Of a DNA stretch of 64,000 nt, positions 45,197-58,718 are shown in pieces. The notes below the pieces were generated by a model. It was not told where the DNA came from and did no database searches. It worked only from the letters and a program-made list of their open reading frames with translations. Positions within the stretch are counted from its first letter, which is position 1; each line of letters begins with the position of its first letter. Source of the DNA: Sodiomyces alkalinus F11 (lineage: Eukaryota; Ascomycota; Sordariomycetes; Glomerellales; Plectosphaerellaceae); assembly GCF_003711515.1 (NCBI RefSeq), contig NW_021167082.1, forward strand, positions 2,659,691 to 2,723,690, read 5' to 3'. A program made the translations under genes and the position numbers.

Positions 45197-45640
45197 AAAT
45201 ATAGGGGTTCTATACAGCTCTCCGGTTTGCCGTATCTTATTCCTTATATATATTAGGAAGGTTATAGCGAGATCAGAGTTTTAGGGCTTTTAGCTCTCCT
45301 ATATCGATAAATTTTAGCTATCTATAGTGTTTACGTTAACTAGGAAAAAATGGAAAACCCTAGAAAAAGCCGTAGTCTCCCCCCTGAAGTTAAGTAAGTC
45401 ATTTTCGACCACAGAAAAACAACGCTTATTCACTTCTACCAAAGACGCTCTAAAGAAGACGCCTCCATTACTATAAGGAGGCACCTAGTTAAACCTACGC
45501 TAGATAATATTAGGTGGCTAGGGGTCTGGTTTGATCCTTAAATATCCTTTAAACCCCACGTCGAAAACCGCCTAAACTTAGCTTTAGGGGCCCTAAACAG
45601 GGTATACAGGATAGCTAGTATAACGGCTTGTTAAAAGTTA
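45197..45640 (+). mobile_element. LINE family 2, internal RT fragment
   Basis: Aligned by eye with 51430-51890 of the fuller LINE-2: YIDKF-like box (SYIDKF for SYIDDF), TTRK-WKTLEKAV, and the RRSKEDASIT-RRHLVKP-LDNIRWLGVWFDP stretch. The two copies differ by many CA/TA and TG/TA changes and a few indels. Confidence 0.75.
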
Positions 45641-47449
45641 TTCACGTATTAAGGCTGAAAATATAGTTTATTCGAACTAATAAAGAAAAGCAGGAAAGGA
45701 AAAGTCTACGCGGTTTATTAGCGGCTAAGTATAGGTTAGATTGTACGGGCCTTGCTAGGAGGTCCGTGCTTTTTAGTCCCGCCTATTACCGGGCACTATT
45801 CCACGGGCTATAGCCCGTAATATACCCCCCCCCCCCCTAGGTGGAGGGGCGGCGAGGTCGCGGTCGTATTGTGGTTGTAAGGTCCTGACCTTATAATACC
45901 CTGGCCATACTACGTGTAATCCGACAATAGCCTCCTTTATTCGATTCTATTAAAGGCTCCTTCGAAGGGAGGTATTCCGTAGTAGCTAAGATCCTTTGAA
46001 GACTAAAATAGCATAAATAAGCTCTTATATAGCGGTGCTATCGCGGGCTCCTCGCCGGCGTACGTGCTCGCTATAAATACTATACCTACCGTATATATAA
46101 CCGGGGGTCGTTCCTTCTACCCCAATAGCGTAGAGAGGATAGTAAAATAAACCTCCAACCGTTCCTTATTTTTACTATTTTCTTCCTCTCCTATAGCTTC
46201 CCTTTTCCTAAAGAAATAATTTTGTTTTTAATTATTCTTTTTATATTGTGAGTAGCCCCGAGATGCCTTATAGGTCCCGTTGTAGTATAACTAATATCGC
46301 CGAGTAATAGCTCGTCCTTTAAGCCGCGTATATCCTTATCGCCGTAGGTTAGCACGCCCCTTGTGTATAGTTTAGTGCCGTGGCTAACGTATTAGCAGAT
46401 ATCTAACTTTAAGTCCTTTAATACGCGCCTTTACGAGTATAGTAATAATAATAATATAGGTTTAGCCCGTATATATACATATATGTCTCTATTTAACGTC
46501 ATAGCAATTCGTAGTAAATACTAGTACCGCGTTTCTACTAAAGTATCGGGCGGTGTAGGATCTATATATATATGCTCGGGCAATACAGTGCTCAACGCTT
46601 AACTCTATGCCCGGAATTATACTAAATAACGACAAATTCTATACTATACTATCAAGATATCATATAAGATAAAATAATTAGATAATACTAGAATAAAACT
46701 AAGGAAATCTCGCGTCTTGCTATACGCCCTCGGGGGCCTTTATATATCCGTTTAAGCTCCTACTACCCTAATCGAGTCTTATCCCCGATTAGGTATTTCC
46801 CCCTTATAGGTCTAATTCCTTTCATAGCGTGGATACGCCTTTTCTCGAGGCTAATAGGTATATCCTATCCAGGAACCCATTATATTATTAAGGCCGGTAG
46901 AAGCCGCCCTAGTCGTGAGGATCTCTATAAGGGTCTCCTAGGGGTCGTATCGGCGCAGTCGTTCTTTATCCTTTACGTAGTGCTATAGCTATAATAACTA
47001 GTTACGGGAGCTCCTAACCTTACGGTAACACGTAAAATGCTTACGCGTTTTTATATACCCGTAGCTATAATTAGCCACGAAGTTAGTATAGGAGAACCGT
47101 TTATAGTACTCTCGAAAATGTCCGTGCTTAGTATATTTTTATAGGAGGCGTATTAGTATCCTATAGGGTATTCTTAGTTCGGCTCGCGCTAACTAAAACC
47201 GAATCTATTCTATAATACCGCTTTATACCAGCGGAGGCAAGCTTTAGCGTGCTAATTTTAAAGCCTAGTTTTATAATATTCGAGTATAATTACCTTAACG
47301 CTAGTCTAGGTTAGCCTATTATTCTCCGGTAATGTCCCCTATATATAGTCTATAGTATAAAGCTTATCCGCTTATTTATTACCTAAGAGTCCAACGCTAA
47401 TAAGTCTGCTTCCTAACTCACGTGGAGGGACTTACGGTTTACGCGCAAA
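45641..47449. other. Unrecognised mutated relics
   Basis: 45640-46250: no identification; holds a run of C at about 45825-45837 and a T-rich, less mutated patch at 46170-46250. 46430-46570: inverted relative of 61206-61330. 46730-47400: a minus-strand frame with RIP-type stops (LKLASAGIKRYYRIDSVLVS, then YIKTRKHFTCYRKV) from an unrecognised protein. Confidence 0.4.
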
Positions 47450-47714
47450 AGCCCTAAACCACTCGAAACCTATATTAATCGATAGCTCTTTTCAGGCTCT
47501 ATACGTCTATCTATAGCCCTGTATCGCGTGGGCGCTAATTTAGGCGTATTATTAGTACGAAAATGCCTGGAAATAGGCTTACAGCTCCCCCGCGTGCGGG
47601 GGAAAAGTCTCACGTGGCCCGTGCGCCTACGCTAATAAAGCAGTAAGCCTAGCCGCGCAGAGCCGTATCCCCGACCTCCACCTAGCCCTAACGCTATAAA
47701 TAATAACCCACTAG

Positions 47715-49257
47715 CCATAGCACTAGCTACAACAAGGCCCCTAATTCCTCTAACGCCCCTAACCGCCCTAACGTCCACCTGACGGCCCCTATAACTATAG
47801 AGGGCCTACGGGAGGTAGATACAGGTAATACCTCTGAACCTACAAAGGATTTAACCCTCGCTACACCTTTAAATTCGAAAAGACACCTTAGCCCTCCTAT
47901 ACCTACCCCTAGACGCTTTTCTAGGACCCGAATCGAATCTCCCTCGGACTCGGAAGCCAAAGGCGCTTCCGAAACGCCCTCTAGGGCCCCCCTGCTTCTA
48001 GGGCCCCCCTTACTAAAACACCGAGCGTTTTAGGCTTTAAATAGGCTAGAAAGGTGCCCGGAAAAGCTAAAGCGCGTACAGAAACCTCGGCTAAGCCCCA
48101 GAAGTCGACTAGTTCGGCTAGTAAGGCATAGGCTAAAGAACTACTCTAATAGACTCTTTAGCTGCTTTAACAGGCCTATACCCTCGGCCCTGCCCCCTAG
48201 ATTAAGGCCCTGTCCGTAGGGCCTAACTCTGCTATCGACGGAGTTCCAGAAGCCCCCTAGCCTCCCATACTCGAATAGAAGGTCGATAAACTAGCCTAGA
48301 CAGTTCGTAGGCTTATAGAATAACCTAAACCCCTTTATAGCGAGGCTATAAAGGGGAAAAAAGGCCCTATAGCACCCTAGGCCCCTATTTCAAAGGCCCT
48401 AGCACCCTAGGCCTAGGCCTAGACCCCCCTAGCACCCCTCCCTATAGACCCTAAAAAGGTTCCTAAGATTATCCTTTAACCTACGGCAGGGGCAGCGATT
48501 CCTAGGGATAACTCTAACCCCCTCGCGCTTCGGAATAAGCTTAATAAGGCCCTAAAATTCCCTGCAGTTACAGCTATTAGCCGGTCGACTAACGGGAACC
48601 TTATTTTAACCCCGGGGCCGAAATACAGCGTTTAATAGCTCCTAGACTCGCAGAATTAGTGGTTTAAAGAGCTAAACCTCCCCCTCTAACCCTCCTAGTC
48701 TATAGGCGACTGATTTAAGCTTATTATTAAATAGGTGCCTTCTAGAGCCTTTAGAGCCAGGGGTAGCGATACCCCTTTACCCGACCCTTCCGAGCCGCCG
48801 TAAGAGGCCCTAAACCAAAGCCTATAACAGGGCCTAGGTCTATAGGACCTAGCCACCGAAATCGGCACCTTTAATCTATTAGGGTAGTAGGGAAGCCTTA
48901 GTGGCTAGGGGCTCTAAACGCGTTTTACGGTATAGTGGTTATTTCTATGCCCTCCACTAAAGAATAGAAGCACTATCTAAAACAGGGGCTCTATATAGCC
49001 GGCCAGCGGCTAAAGGTCTATAAATATAGGCCTATAACCCCTAAAACCCAGTACTCTAACTGCTAGAAATTCGGGTATACCCGAGGGACCTGTAAAAGCC
49101 TAGCTTCCTGCCCTATCTATGCTATTACAAGCTATAGAGGGGAATACCACTACTATAAAGAGTATAGAGAATACGGAGACTACGAGTATAAGACCTACAA
49201 GTACTATAACTATAAGGGAGATGACCCCCCCTTTAGCAGGGACTACGAGGTCTTTTA
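47715..49257 (+). pseudogene. LINE-2 ORF1 (gag-like), RIP-inactivated
   Basis: Proline- and Ser/Ala-rich N-terminal part (RAPL-KTPSVLGF-like), then a conserved region and a C-terminal zinc-knuckle block at about 49050-49200: NC-stop-KFGYTRGTCKSLASCPIC, where W is a stop and H is Y. The frame ends at TTTTAA near 49257, just before ORF2. The minus-strand ORF at 47727-47960 is a shadow. Confidence 0.7.
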
Positions 49258-49289
49258 AGCTATAAAACCCTAAATTCTATAAATAAAGG

Positions 49290-52130
49290 GCCTTTTAGTT
49301 CCAACGATATCCGGTTTATTTAATATAACGTCGATAAAAAGGCCCCGGCGTAAAAGGCTATCCTAGAATAGGCTTTAGAGACTTCGGTTAATATAGTCCT
49401 TATTCAGGAACTAGCCTGCGTCTCAATACTAGAAGAGTGGTTTATTCGGAACCACCCTATATTCTATACTATCACACCTATATCCTAAAATACCTAGTTT
49501 TTCCCTATTAAGCCTAAAGTCCTTACTTATATAAGAAAGGGCTCTAATATCGGTTTTTTATACCGCGACGACCTTTTAGACGATATAGACGCGTAGATTA
49601 TAGAGGTTTATTATATATAGACCTTTTATATCCTACACGTCTATAATTAGATAGAATAGGACCCTAAAATAATAGGCCGAGGGCAGCCCCCTAGCCCTAC
49701 CCCTTCTACCTTTTCTACTTCTATATCTTCTTCTTTCTCCTCCTTTTTAGGCCCTAAAAGCCGGCCCTAGACCGAGGATCGAGTGCTATAGGGCCTATAA
49801 GTCCCTAAGCCTACCCTTATTATAGGGGACTTTAATAAAAACCACTAATAGTAGAACGGAGCTGCTACTAACTAAGCTTCTATTAGGGCCTAAGCTTTAG
49901 TAGACTGGCTAGATAGCCTTAGAGCTACCTATTTAGTGGATTCTAAAGAAGTTAACCTTAACAGGGGGACCTTTTTTAGGTCTAATCTTCGTTAAGAGTC
50001 GGTTATAGACCTAGCCTTTGACACGCCCGGCTTCGATTATCTCCGCTTCGATAAGTGGGAATATATCGAAAACACTACCTCTTTATACCGCGCTATCCTT
50101 CTTTCAGCTACTATTTTAGGCTTTTAAGGTCCTATAAATAGGTCCTTCCCGCCGGCCCATAACTATAAGCTAGCAGATTAGAACCTGTTTTCTAGTACCC
50201 TAAAGAGCCTAGAACCTAGCCTTAACCAGGATATTTAATAGGCTATTATCGCCTCGGACTAGGATTCTTTAGGCCGCTGCCTTTCGGATACTATTACCCT
50301 AGCGCTTACGGCTTTAGTGCCTAAGCTACGGGTAGTAGGGCGTTTAAAGCCGTGGTGGACTAAAGAGCTAAAGGCCCTGCGAAAATCAGCTAATAGGGCC
50401 TTTAGGGCGTTTTAAAAGGCAAAAAAGGGGGTATTAGCCTCCTAGGCGCCTTTAGAAGTCTCCTAGAAAGAAGCTCGAAACGCCTATTATCGGGCGGTTA
50501 AAATAGTAAAAAACGATTACTAGGAAGTCTTCCTAGCCTACGCCGAAGGCCCTAGAATCTTTAAGGCCTATAACTATACGAAAAGCGGCCTTAACGCGAA
50601 AATCCCACCGATTCGAACGCCTATAAAGTAAAAGGCCTACGCCTTCGAAGATAAATAAAACGCCCTACTTTAGACCCTTTTTCCTATACCCTCCGCCACT
50701 AACGCCCCCGAAGCCCCTATATTCATAGGCCCTTCGGGGGACCTAGGCCCCTTTTACCCTTCTAACGGTCCCTAGAGCCTCACTAGATTATGCAGTAAGG
50801 GCTTTAGGAGACCGTGGGAGTAGCCTAGCTTTTAGGCTACCGAACTATAACGCGCTACCTTCGTACTACTAAGGGGAAAGCCCTAGGGCCTAATAGGATT
50901 AGTCTAAAGCCAATCTAGTACGCCTATAAGGTTATGCCCGGGTCTTTTTTATAAGCCTATATAGCACTATGTATAGCAGGCTACTACCCTACCTACTAGA
51001 AAAAAGCCTTAGGGGTTATTTTACTAAAGCCGGGAAAGAAGGACTATTTAAATCCTAAGTCTTATAGAATTATAGCCCTTCTAAACTGCCTAGGTAAAGT
51101 CCTCGAAAGGGTTATAACTGCTAGGCTTAGCTTTATAGCTAATACCCGCGATAACCTTTTATACCTTAGTTAAATAGGGGGAAGAAAATAATGCTCTACT
51201 ATCGATATAGCCCTTCTCCTCCTCCACTATATCGCAAAATAGCGTAAATTACGCTAAAATCCTATAATTTCCACGCTATTTTTAGATATTAAAGGAGCCT
51301 TTAATTATATCGCCCGTCCCTAGCCACTTAGGGCCCTTAGGAACTCTAACTACCCTTAAACCTGGTTAAATAGGTAGCCTCTTTTATAGAAAGTGGGCGA
51401 ATCTAACTAGCCTTTAAGGGGCAGGTCTAGTAGCCTACCCTTTTAAATATAGGGGTTCTAAAAGGCTCCCCGGTTTCCCCTATTCTTTTCTAAATTTATA
51501 TTAAAAGGTTATAACTAGACCGGATTTTTAAGGTCTTTAGCTATCCTATATCGACGATTTTCAGCTATCTATAGCGTCTACGTTAACTAGGAAAAACTAT
51601 GGAACCCTAGAAAAAGCCGTAGCCTCCCTTTTCGACGCAGTAAAAATTAATAAGTCCTCTTCGACCCTAAGAAAAACAGAGCTTATTCAATTCTATCGAA
51701 GACGCTCTAAAGGAGACACTCCGGTCACTATAGGGGGGCACCTAGTTAAACTCGCGCTAGGTGCTATTAGGTAGCTAGGGGTCTGGTTTAATCCTAAGCT
51801 CTCCTGTAAACCCTATATTAAAAAACGACTAAATTCGGCTTTAAGGGTCCTAAATAGGCTATATAGGCTAGCTAGCTCGTACAGGGGCCTTTTCTTTAAG
51901 GTTCTACGGTAGCTATATATAGCCTGTATAGCCTCTTAACTGATTTTGGCTCGTAGCTCTGGTAGGACCCTAAATCACCGAAAAAACACTTTATATATCG
52001 CCTAGAACGATTATAGTACAGGGCCCTAGTCAAGACCTTAGGTGCTTTTAGGGGGGGCCCTTTACGGCCTTTAGAACTCGAAGTAGTAGTCCCCCTAGCG
52101 GCGGTTCGGTTAACTAGGTCTAATAGGCTT
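49290..52130 (+). pseudogene. LINE-2 ORF2: AP-endonuclease and reverse transcriptase, RIP-inactivated
   Basis: Endonuclease: NIVLIQELACVS (about 49388-49425), LIIGDFNKNH (about 49809-49840), and SVIDLAFDTPG (about 49997-50030). RT: SYRIIALLNCLGKVLERVIT (about 51060-51120), LFLDIKGAFN (about 51278-51308), and SYIDDFQLSIASTLTRKNYG (about 51544-51605), with the catalytic DD intact. Then HLVKLALGAIR-stop-LGVWFNP. Frameshifts occur between blocks; stops are TAG/TAA. Confidence 0.85.
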
Positions 52131-52266
52131 TATGCTTTTAGAACCTTGAAATTCCTACCGAACCACCCTATTAGACGCTAGCTCCTACTAAGCGAAAACC
52201 ACGAAGGGCTTAACCGGCTATAGAACCTTCTGCCTAGTATATAGCTATTTAGGCTAGGCCTAGAAC

Positions 52267-52620
52267 TATATCAGGTGCCTGCAGCAGTGGTTATAATAGG
52301 ACCCCAGTATAAACCCATAGGGGTCTAGGTATGCCTAGTCTGGAACCCCTTAAGGCATAAATAAAGTAAGTCATCACACAGTAAATAGAATAGTCCCTCG
52401 AAGTAAATAAAACAGACCTCGAGGAAGTAAATAAGTAATCCTCGAGGAGCAGAGCGTAGTCTTAAGGAGCGAGGGAGCCTCCCCTTTAAAGAGGGGGGCT
52501 AGCGATTAATCTGACTCTTTAGCTATACCCACGTTTTAACCCTCTTATAATCCTATCGTGATTATACCTGGTTCCTTACTTGACCCTATCTTTTCACTCT
52601 TTACGACTACCTATTTAACA
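52267..52620 (+). repeat. Gypsy-2 5' LTR (354 bp)
   Basis: Starts TATATCAGG (from TG) and ends TATTTAACA (TTTGACA in the 3' copy). It contains repeated CTCGAGGA and AAGTAAATA motifs. It pairs with 60840-61205; differences are largely CA/TA and TG/TA plus small indels. Confidence 0.85.
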
Positions 52621-52692
52621 TTTTAATCGCTCTACGCTTTAAGGGCGCGAAGACCGTTAAGGAGAGTCACTAAGATATCTCACTATTACGAA

Positions 52693-54150
52693 ATAAACGA
52701 TCCTACCTTCGATTTCGATAAGGCTACTAGCTAGTTCGAGCAATAGCTCCGCGATAGCGAAACCGCTTTTATAGAGGGCGCCGACAAGGAATATAATAGG
52801 AACACGCCGGAAACCGACACGGCTCCCGTATCTGCTACCGTACCGGCGCTTATTCCTGCTTCTGCCCCCGTATCTATTCCTAGCCCTGCCTCTACTACTA
52901 CTACTGCCTCTACCCCTATCGCCGCCCCCGTTCCTTAGACCACGATTATAACAGGACTAGCGTATAATCCTAACCTGCCCCCGTATATAAACGTTAACCT
53001 GGCCACGCTAACGGAGGAATAACTAGACAAACGCGTTAAGTGGATAAAGGTATAGAACCACCGTAAGCGTAAGCTCGCTTATCTCGCTAAGCTTAAGGCA
53101 GACACTACTACTATCGCCGCTACCGCTACTACTACGGCCGATATTAATCTCACTATTAATCCTAACCCGGCCGATATTACCTACCGCTGTATAGCTAAGC
53201 CCTAATATCGCGTCGTGACCCAAGCGGGATCCTAGTATACCCACGATATATCTACGATATCATCTATACACGGATCTGCTATATAGGCTAAGTTTAATTT
53301 CCCCTTACCTAAATACGATAGCGTATCCTAGGCTAAGTATCGTACGTTTATTTAGGAGACGAATTAGCGGTTTAACGTAGATTCCTAGTCTTTCCCCACG
53401 GATAGTACAAAGAACTAATTAGTTATATCGTGCCTCCCTTATTATCTTAAGGAACGCTAGTAGGCTAAACTACGATACAAGTACGATAGCGACTCTAATA
53501 GGGTTAGCTAGGCCGCCCTATAAGCCTGGCTAGCCTTTTAGGTTAACGATAACAATACCCGCCTATAGGAGGTAGCGGTATAGATCTAGAGCGAGTCTAT
53601 CTCCTCCTAGAGAGAGGGGGAGTCTTACGCTAAATTTATATAACGGTAAGAAGCCCTAGAGTCGGAATTACTAGGCGAGCTCCTAGACTAGTAAAGGATT
53701 TAGATAGTACTGATAAGGGTTCTCCTACCTATTCTGGACTATATAGTATTTATACGGGTTCCTAAGGATTACTAAGACCTAGCCTCGGCCTATTATAGGG
53801 CGGAAGCCTTAACCGTTAACGATGGCCTGGCCGTCGCTCGGACAGACTTCTAGTCTATTACCTAATAACGTCGTCTCCGCTCGCGTGCCCACGGTTATAA
53901 TTCTCACGCTCTAGCCACCTACAGTTCTACTAGTATCCCCGCGTTCACCCCTACGTCTGCCCCTACCACTACACCAGCCCTTATTCCTAGCTACTCTATA
54001 CGCCCTAAACCGTTATCGTACCTCGATTCTATCACTTACTATAATTATAACTAAAAAGGGCACTACGCTACTACGTGCCCTAGCCCTTATACTAAGCGGT
54101 CGCGCTCGAGTAATAGTAATCCGACTACCTAGCTGGTATCTATATCTTAT
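52693..54150 (+). pseudogene. Gypsy-2 gag, RIP-inactivated
   Basis: The likely start codon is now ATA at 52693 (ATAAACGATCCT for ATGAACGATCCT). The protein reads NDPTFDFDKATS, then an Ala/Pro/Thr-rich stretch, the gag body (AKFNFPLPKYDS near 53290) and a zinc knuckle near 54034-54075: YYNYN-stop-KGHYATTCP, where the first two C are Y. The minus-strand ORF 53023-53244 is a shadow. Confidence 0.75.
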
Positions 54151-54279
54151 CCTATAGTAGGCCGTGTTATGGGCGAGGTGCCCTAGGAACTATACCCGCC
54201 TCGGACTACCCCTACTACTATACTAGTAAAGGCACGCGGATCCTTTCGCTAAGGTAAGGAATAAGTATAGATATCGGCT

Positions 54280-57200
54280 CTCCTTAACAGAGGCGCTAAT
54301 ATTAACGTTTTAGATCGGTCCCTCCTAGGACCTAGTTAGGTTCCTAAGGGGTCCCTAGTCCCGGTGTCCTGGATTATAGAAGGATAAACGAAGATAACTC
54401 TAGGATCCACCTATAGGATTATCGTCGCCACCGACCACTAAGGACATAAGAAGATGTAACGCGCCGAGTTCCACATTATAGACCTTATAGGCGCAAAGAT
54501 CATCTTAGGGAGACTATAGCTTATAAGCATTAACCCTACGGTCAATTAGCAGGACAGCACTTAGACCTACCTCTTAATCTATAAGGAACGTAGTATAGTC
54601 ACGACTTCTAAAGCCTTATATAAAGCGAAGAGAGAAGCTAAGTCTATCCTTACTCTAACCTATATAGGTTCCATGCGGGGTCCACGTGTCGGGCACGTTA
54701 GCCTTAACGGCCTAGAAAACCCTTTAGTAGGATATAGAGATAAATTCTTAGAGGCCGGAGAACTCCTTACGCTACCGGAATAGTATTAAGATTTCGCTAA
54801 CGTTTTTAACGTCGAAAACGCCGGACGGCTACCGAGGCACTAGTAGTAGGACTACGCTATTAAGATCGAGGAAGGGAAGAAGCCCCCCTACGGCCCGATT
54901 TACCCTCTCGCCGCGTAGGAATTAGAGGTGCTATACCAGTATCTATAGGATACCGTCACGAAAGGGTGGATTAGACTATCTACTAGTCCTGCCGGCGCCC
55001 CTATTCTATTTATTCCTAAGAAGGGTGGTAAGTTACGTCTTTATATTAACTATAAGGGTTAAATAAGGTGACTATTAAAGACCGTACCCCCCTACCCCTT
55101 ATCCACGAAATCTTAGATCGTTTATCTTTAGCATAGTACTATACTAAGCGTGATCTTAAGGACGTATACTATCGGTTACGGATCCGGGAAGGCGATAAGT
55201 GGAAAACGGCGTTCCGGATAAATTACGGTTACTACGAGTATCTCGTGATACTATTCGGTCTTACGAATACCCCCGCGAGCTTCTAGCGCTATATTAATTA
55301 GGCGCTAACGTGTCTTATCGATACTATCTATATAGTCTATCTGGATAATATTCTTATCTATAGCAAAGACCTAGCTACCTACCGCGTGCACGTCCGCGAG
55401 GTCTTTACTAGGCTTAGGTAGTAGTCCCTGTATACTAACCCCGATAAGTATAAGTTTAAGACTAAAGACGTGGAATTCCTCGGGTTTATCTACAGCCTAG
55501 ATAGGGTATATATAGACCTATCTCGCGTTAAGGTAATCCGCGACTAGGAACTCCCTAATAGTATTAAGAAGATATAGGTCTTCCTAGGCTTTACGGGTTT
55601 CAATAGACGTTTTATTAAAAACTACTCTAAGGTAGCCGCCCCTCTTATAGACTATTTAAAAGGAGGCTATACTAGAGGCCCTATTAGGGGATATATTAGG
55701 GTCCTTGTACTTTCCCCGTAGGCCTAAGCCGCGTTTAAGGAAATAAAGCTATTATTTTAGAAGGCACCGGTCTTACGATATTTTAACCCCGCTCTGCTAA
55801 TATGTATTAAGCCCGATACTTCTGCTTTTATAAGTAGGGCCGTTATTAGTTAGCTCGAGGATAGACTCTAGAGACCCGTTATGTTTATATCTTATAAGCT
55901 CCGGGGTGCTGAGCTTAACTATAGTATACCCGATTCTAAGCTTATAGCTATTATTAAGTCTTTTTGGACGTGGCGGTATTATGTAGCTTATAGTTAGAGC
56001 CCTATAGTGGTCCTAATAGATTACCTAAACTATCGCCACCTACTAGATAAGCCGAAGCTTAAGGAGTAGTATATATAGTGGCTTAAGGAGCTCGCCCTAT
56101 TCAATTTTAGAATTCGGCACCGCCCGGGAATATTAAACCCCGCGGATAGGTTATTCCGGAAGCCTTAATATACGCCCTATAAGTATACCCTAGTTACTAA
56201 CCGGGCTAAGGCAGTAGAGTCTTTTTCGAAGCGTTTTATTATAGGCTATATCGGGAACTAGGGTAGTTCCTATAATAGCCCCAGTTATAACTTTCCCGCT
56301 CCTCCTATCTTACCGAAGGTGGTCGAGACGTAAGCGGATAACTTTTCCTAGAATCCGCTCCTCCCACCTTACCGAAGGTGGTTAAGATATAAGCGGATAA
56401 TCTTTTTCCAGAGTCCTCTTCGAAGCGTTCTGCCTCAGGCCTATATAGGACCTAGTATAGTACCCGCGCTATTCCCGCTCTTAACTCCCCCTTACCGGAA
56501 AAGGTGGTAAAGGTGTAGGCGGATAATCTTTCTTTAGAGCCCTTCTCGAGGCACCTTATTTTAGGCCTTATCGGGAGCTAGCGTGGTTCCCGTACTACCC
56601 CTAATTATATTCCCGCTCTTAATTTCCCTACCTTACTAGAAGAGGTGGCAGAGGTATAAGCGGATAACCCTTTTTATACTAGATAGCGTAAGGCCTACGG
56701 TAACGATACCACGAACGGATAATAGTCTAGGAGTATTGGTATCCTTTGTTTTAAGAATCGTGTTTTTATACTAGACTACTCTAGCTTCCGTTAAAAGGTC
56801 CTGCAGTATTTCTATAATAGGCCTAGCATGGGGCACTATAGGGTTATAAGGATTATTAAGAGGATTTCGGACTTTTACTTTTAGGATTATTTACCTAGCG
56901 ATATCTGGCAGTTTATACCCACCTATACTATCTATTAGCATACTAAACCGCGGCACTATAAGCCTTATAGCGAGCTAGCGAGTCTCCTAATACCCTAACG
57001 CCCCTTTATAGGGATATCTATTAACTTTATCACGGGGCTACTGCCAGTCTATAATCTAGGCCGTAAACAGGATACTATCCTTATAGCAGTATACCGCCTA
57101 ATAAAGTACTCGATTTATATCCCTTCGAGTAGTAGTCTAATAGTAGAAGGGTTAGCTAAGTCCCTATAGCACTAAGTTTTCCGCACTTTTAGTCTACCTA

Positions 57201-58078
57201 ATAGTATTATATTAGACCGAGGCTTATTATCTATAAGTCGTTTGTAGGTAACCGTATATTAGTGCCTTGGTATAGCACGACGCCTATCCACGGCGTAGCA
57301 CCCGTAAACTAACGGATAGACGGAGCGGCAGAACTCGAACCTTAAGCACTATCTGCGTATATTCTACTTATAAGAACAGGATAACTAGGTTAACTGGCTA
57401 CTATTAGCAGAATTTACCTATAATATAGTATAGCACTCTATAATACGTTATACTCTATCCGATGCCCTGATAGGCTATAACCTAAGGGGATCTAATAAGG
57501 TATAGCTACCTAGGGTAGGCGAGGATCGCGCCGCTAAGGCCGAGCGCTATACGGAGCACTTTATAGCCTAGCGACGATCTATCTCGGACCTTATTAAGAG
57601 GGCGTAGGCCGCCTACGAATAGTATTATAATAACGGTCGTGCCTAGTATTCCTTTAAGGTCGATAAGTATATCCTGCTATCCACGAAGAATATCCGGTAA
57701 AAGAGGCCCTCGAAAAAGCTTAGCAATAAGTTTATCGGCCTATATAAGGTAACTAAAATCGTCGGCACGTATAGTCTAGCCTACTAATTGGAACTACTAA
57801 AGGGTATAAGGATGTATAACGTTTTCCCGGTCTCCCTACTAGAACTATAGAGGTCCCGTGATAGGTTATAACCGGAACTACCTATAATCGATGTTAAACC
57901 GAATTCGAATAAGTACGAGGCCGAAGCTATCCTGGACTATCGATATCAGGGTAAACGGCGCTAGTATCTAATTAAATAGGCCGGCTATAGCGATAAGGAG
58001 AATACCTAGGAGCTAAAGCGGAATATACCCGATAAACTCGTTAACGCCTACTTTAAGGCGAGGCTATCTAGGAACTAA
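54280..58078 (+). pseudogene. Gypsy-2 pol: protease, RT, RNase H, integrase, chromodomain; RIP-inactivated
   Basis: Protease region ANINVLDRSLLGPS (about 54296). RT begins LPRH and EEGKKPPYGPIYPL (about 54830-54910); [20 protein letters not shown] (about 55146-55205); YLDNILIYS (about 55338) has the second catalytic D as N. RNase H follows near 55800-56000. Integrase: IGISINFITGLLPVY (about 57007-57050) has the first catalytic D as N; later TNG-stop-TERQN. Chromodomain at about 57925-58030: EAILDYRYQGKRR-stop-YLIK-stop-AGY (W lost). Ends at TAA 58078. Confidence 0.85.
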
Positions 58079-58718
58079 ACGAGTTCCTACAATATCTATA
58101 TGGGAGACCCTATAAAGATAACGTGAGGGTATTATCATATATCCCTCCCTCCTTATAGATAATAAGACGTACTAGGAACTAAATAGATTTATATACTATC
58201 CCCGTAGGGGACCTAATAGGATAAGGGCCCACGTATCGGCTATATTAATCTAAAAAAACCCTTTAGTAGGCCGTGGAGATAGATTCTTAGGCAGAGACCC
58301 CCCCTTAACTTAGACAGGGACTATATAGGCATTATCGCCTCGGTTACTATTTCCTTCTAAGTGTTCTGCTCTTCACCTCTATTCTTCCTTTTAAGAATTT
58401 TACTCTTGACCTTTATTCTTCCTTTTAAGCGTTTTATTCTCGATTTCTATTTTTCCTTCGGAGCGTTTTACTTTTAAACCCCGTTCTTATTCCTTAGGCA
58501 TAATAGCTTATCGCCTCGAACTCTACTTTTCTCTTTACTATTCCCTTAACTAACCGTTATAATAAAGACACGATTATATTATAATAGAAGTATAGTTAGA
58601 ACCGTTAGGGTTACGATAGGAATACCCTAAAGCTAGTTAAAAAGAAAAAAAGGAAAAACCTAACCCGAAGGCTAGTAAAAAACCTAAAAAACACAAAACC
58701 GTTCCCCTATATATACTA

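Larger units (their letters stand above)
47450..52266 (+). mobile_element. LINE family 2 (Tad/I-like), RIP-mutated
   Basis: ORF1 with zinc knuckles (47715-49257) and ORF2 with AP-endonuclease and RT (49290-52130). The 5' edge is not defined and the 3' end is cut by the Gypsy-2 LTR at 52267. It is distinct in sequence from LINE-1. Confidence 0.8.

Noticed and set aside
47727..47960. 77-codon minus ORF
   Set aside because: Antisense of LINE-2 ORF1 with no recognisable motif.
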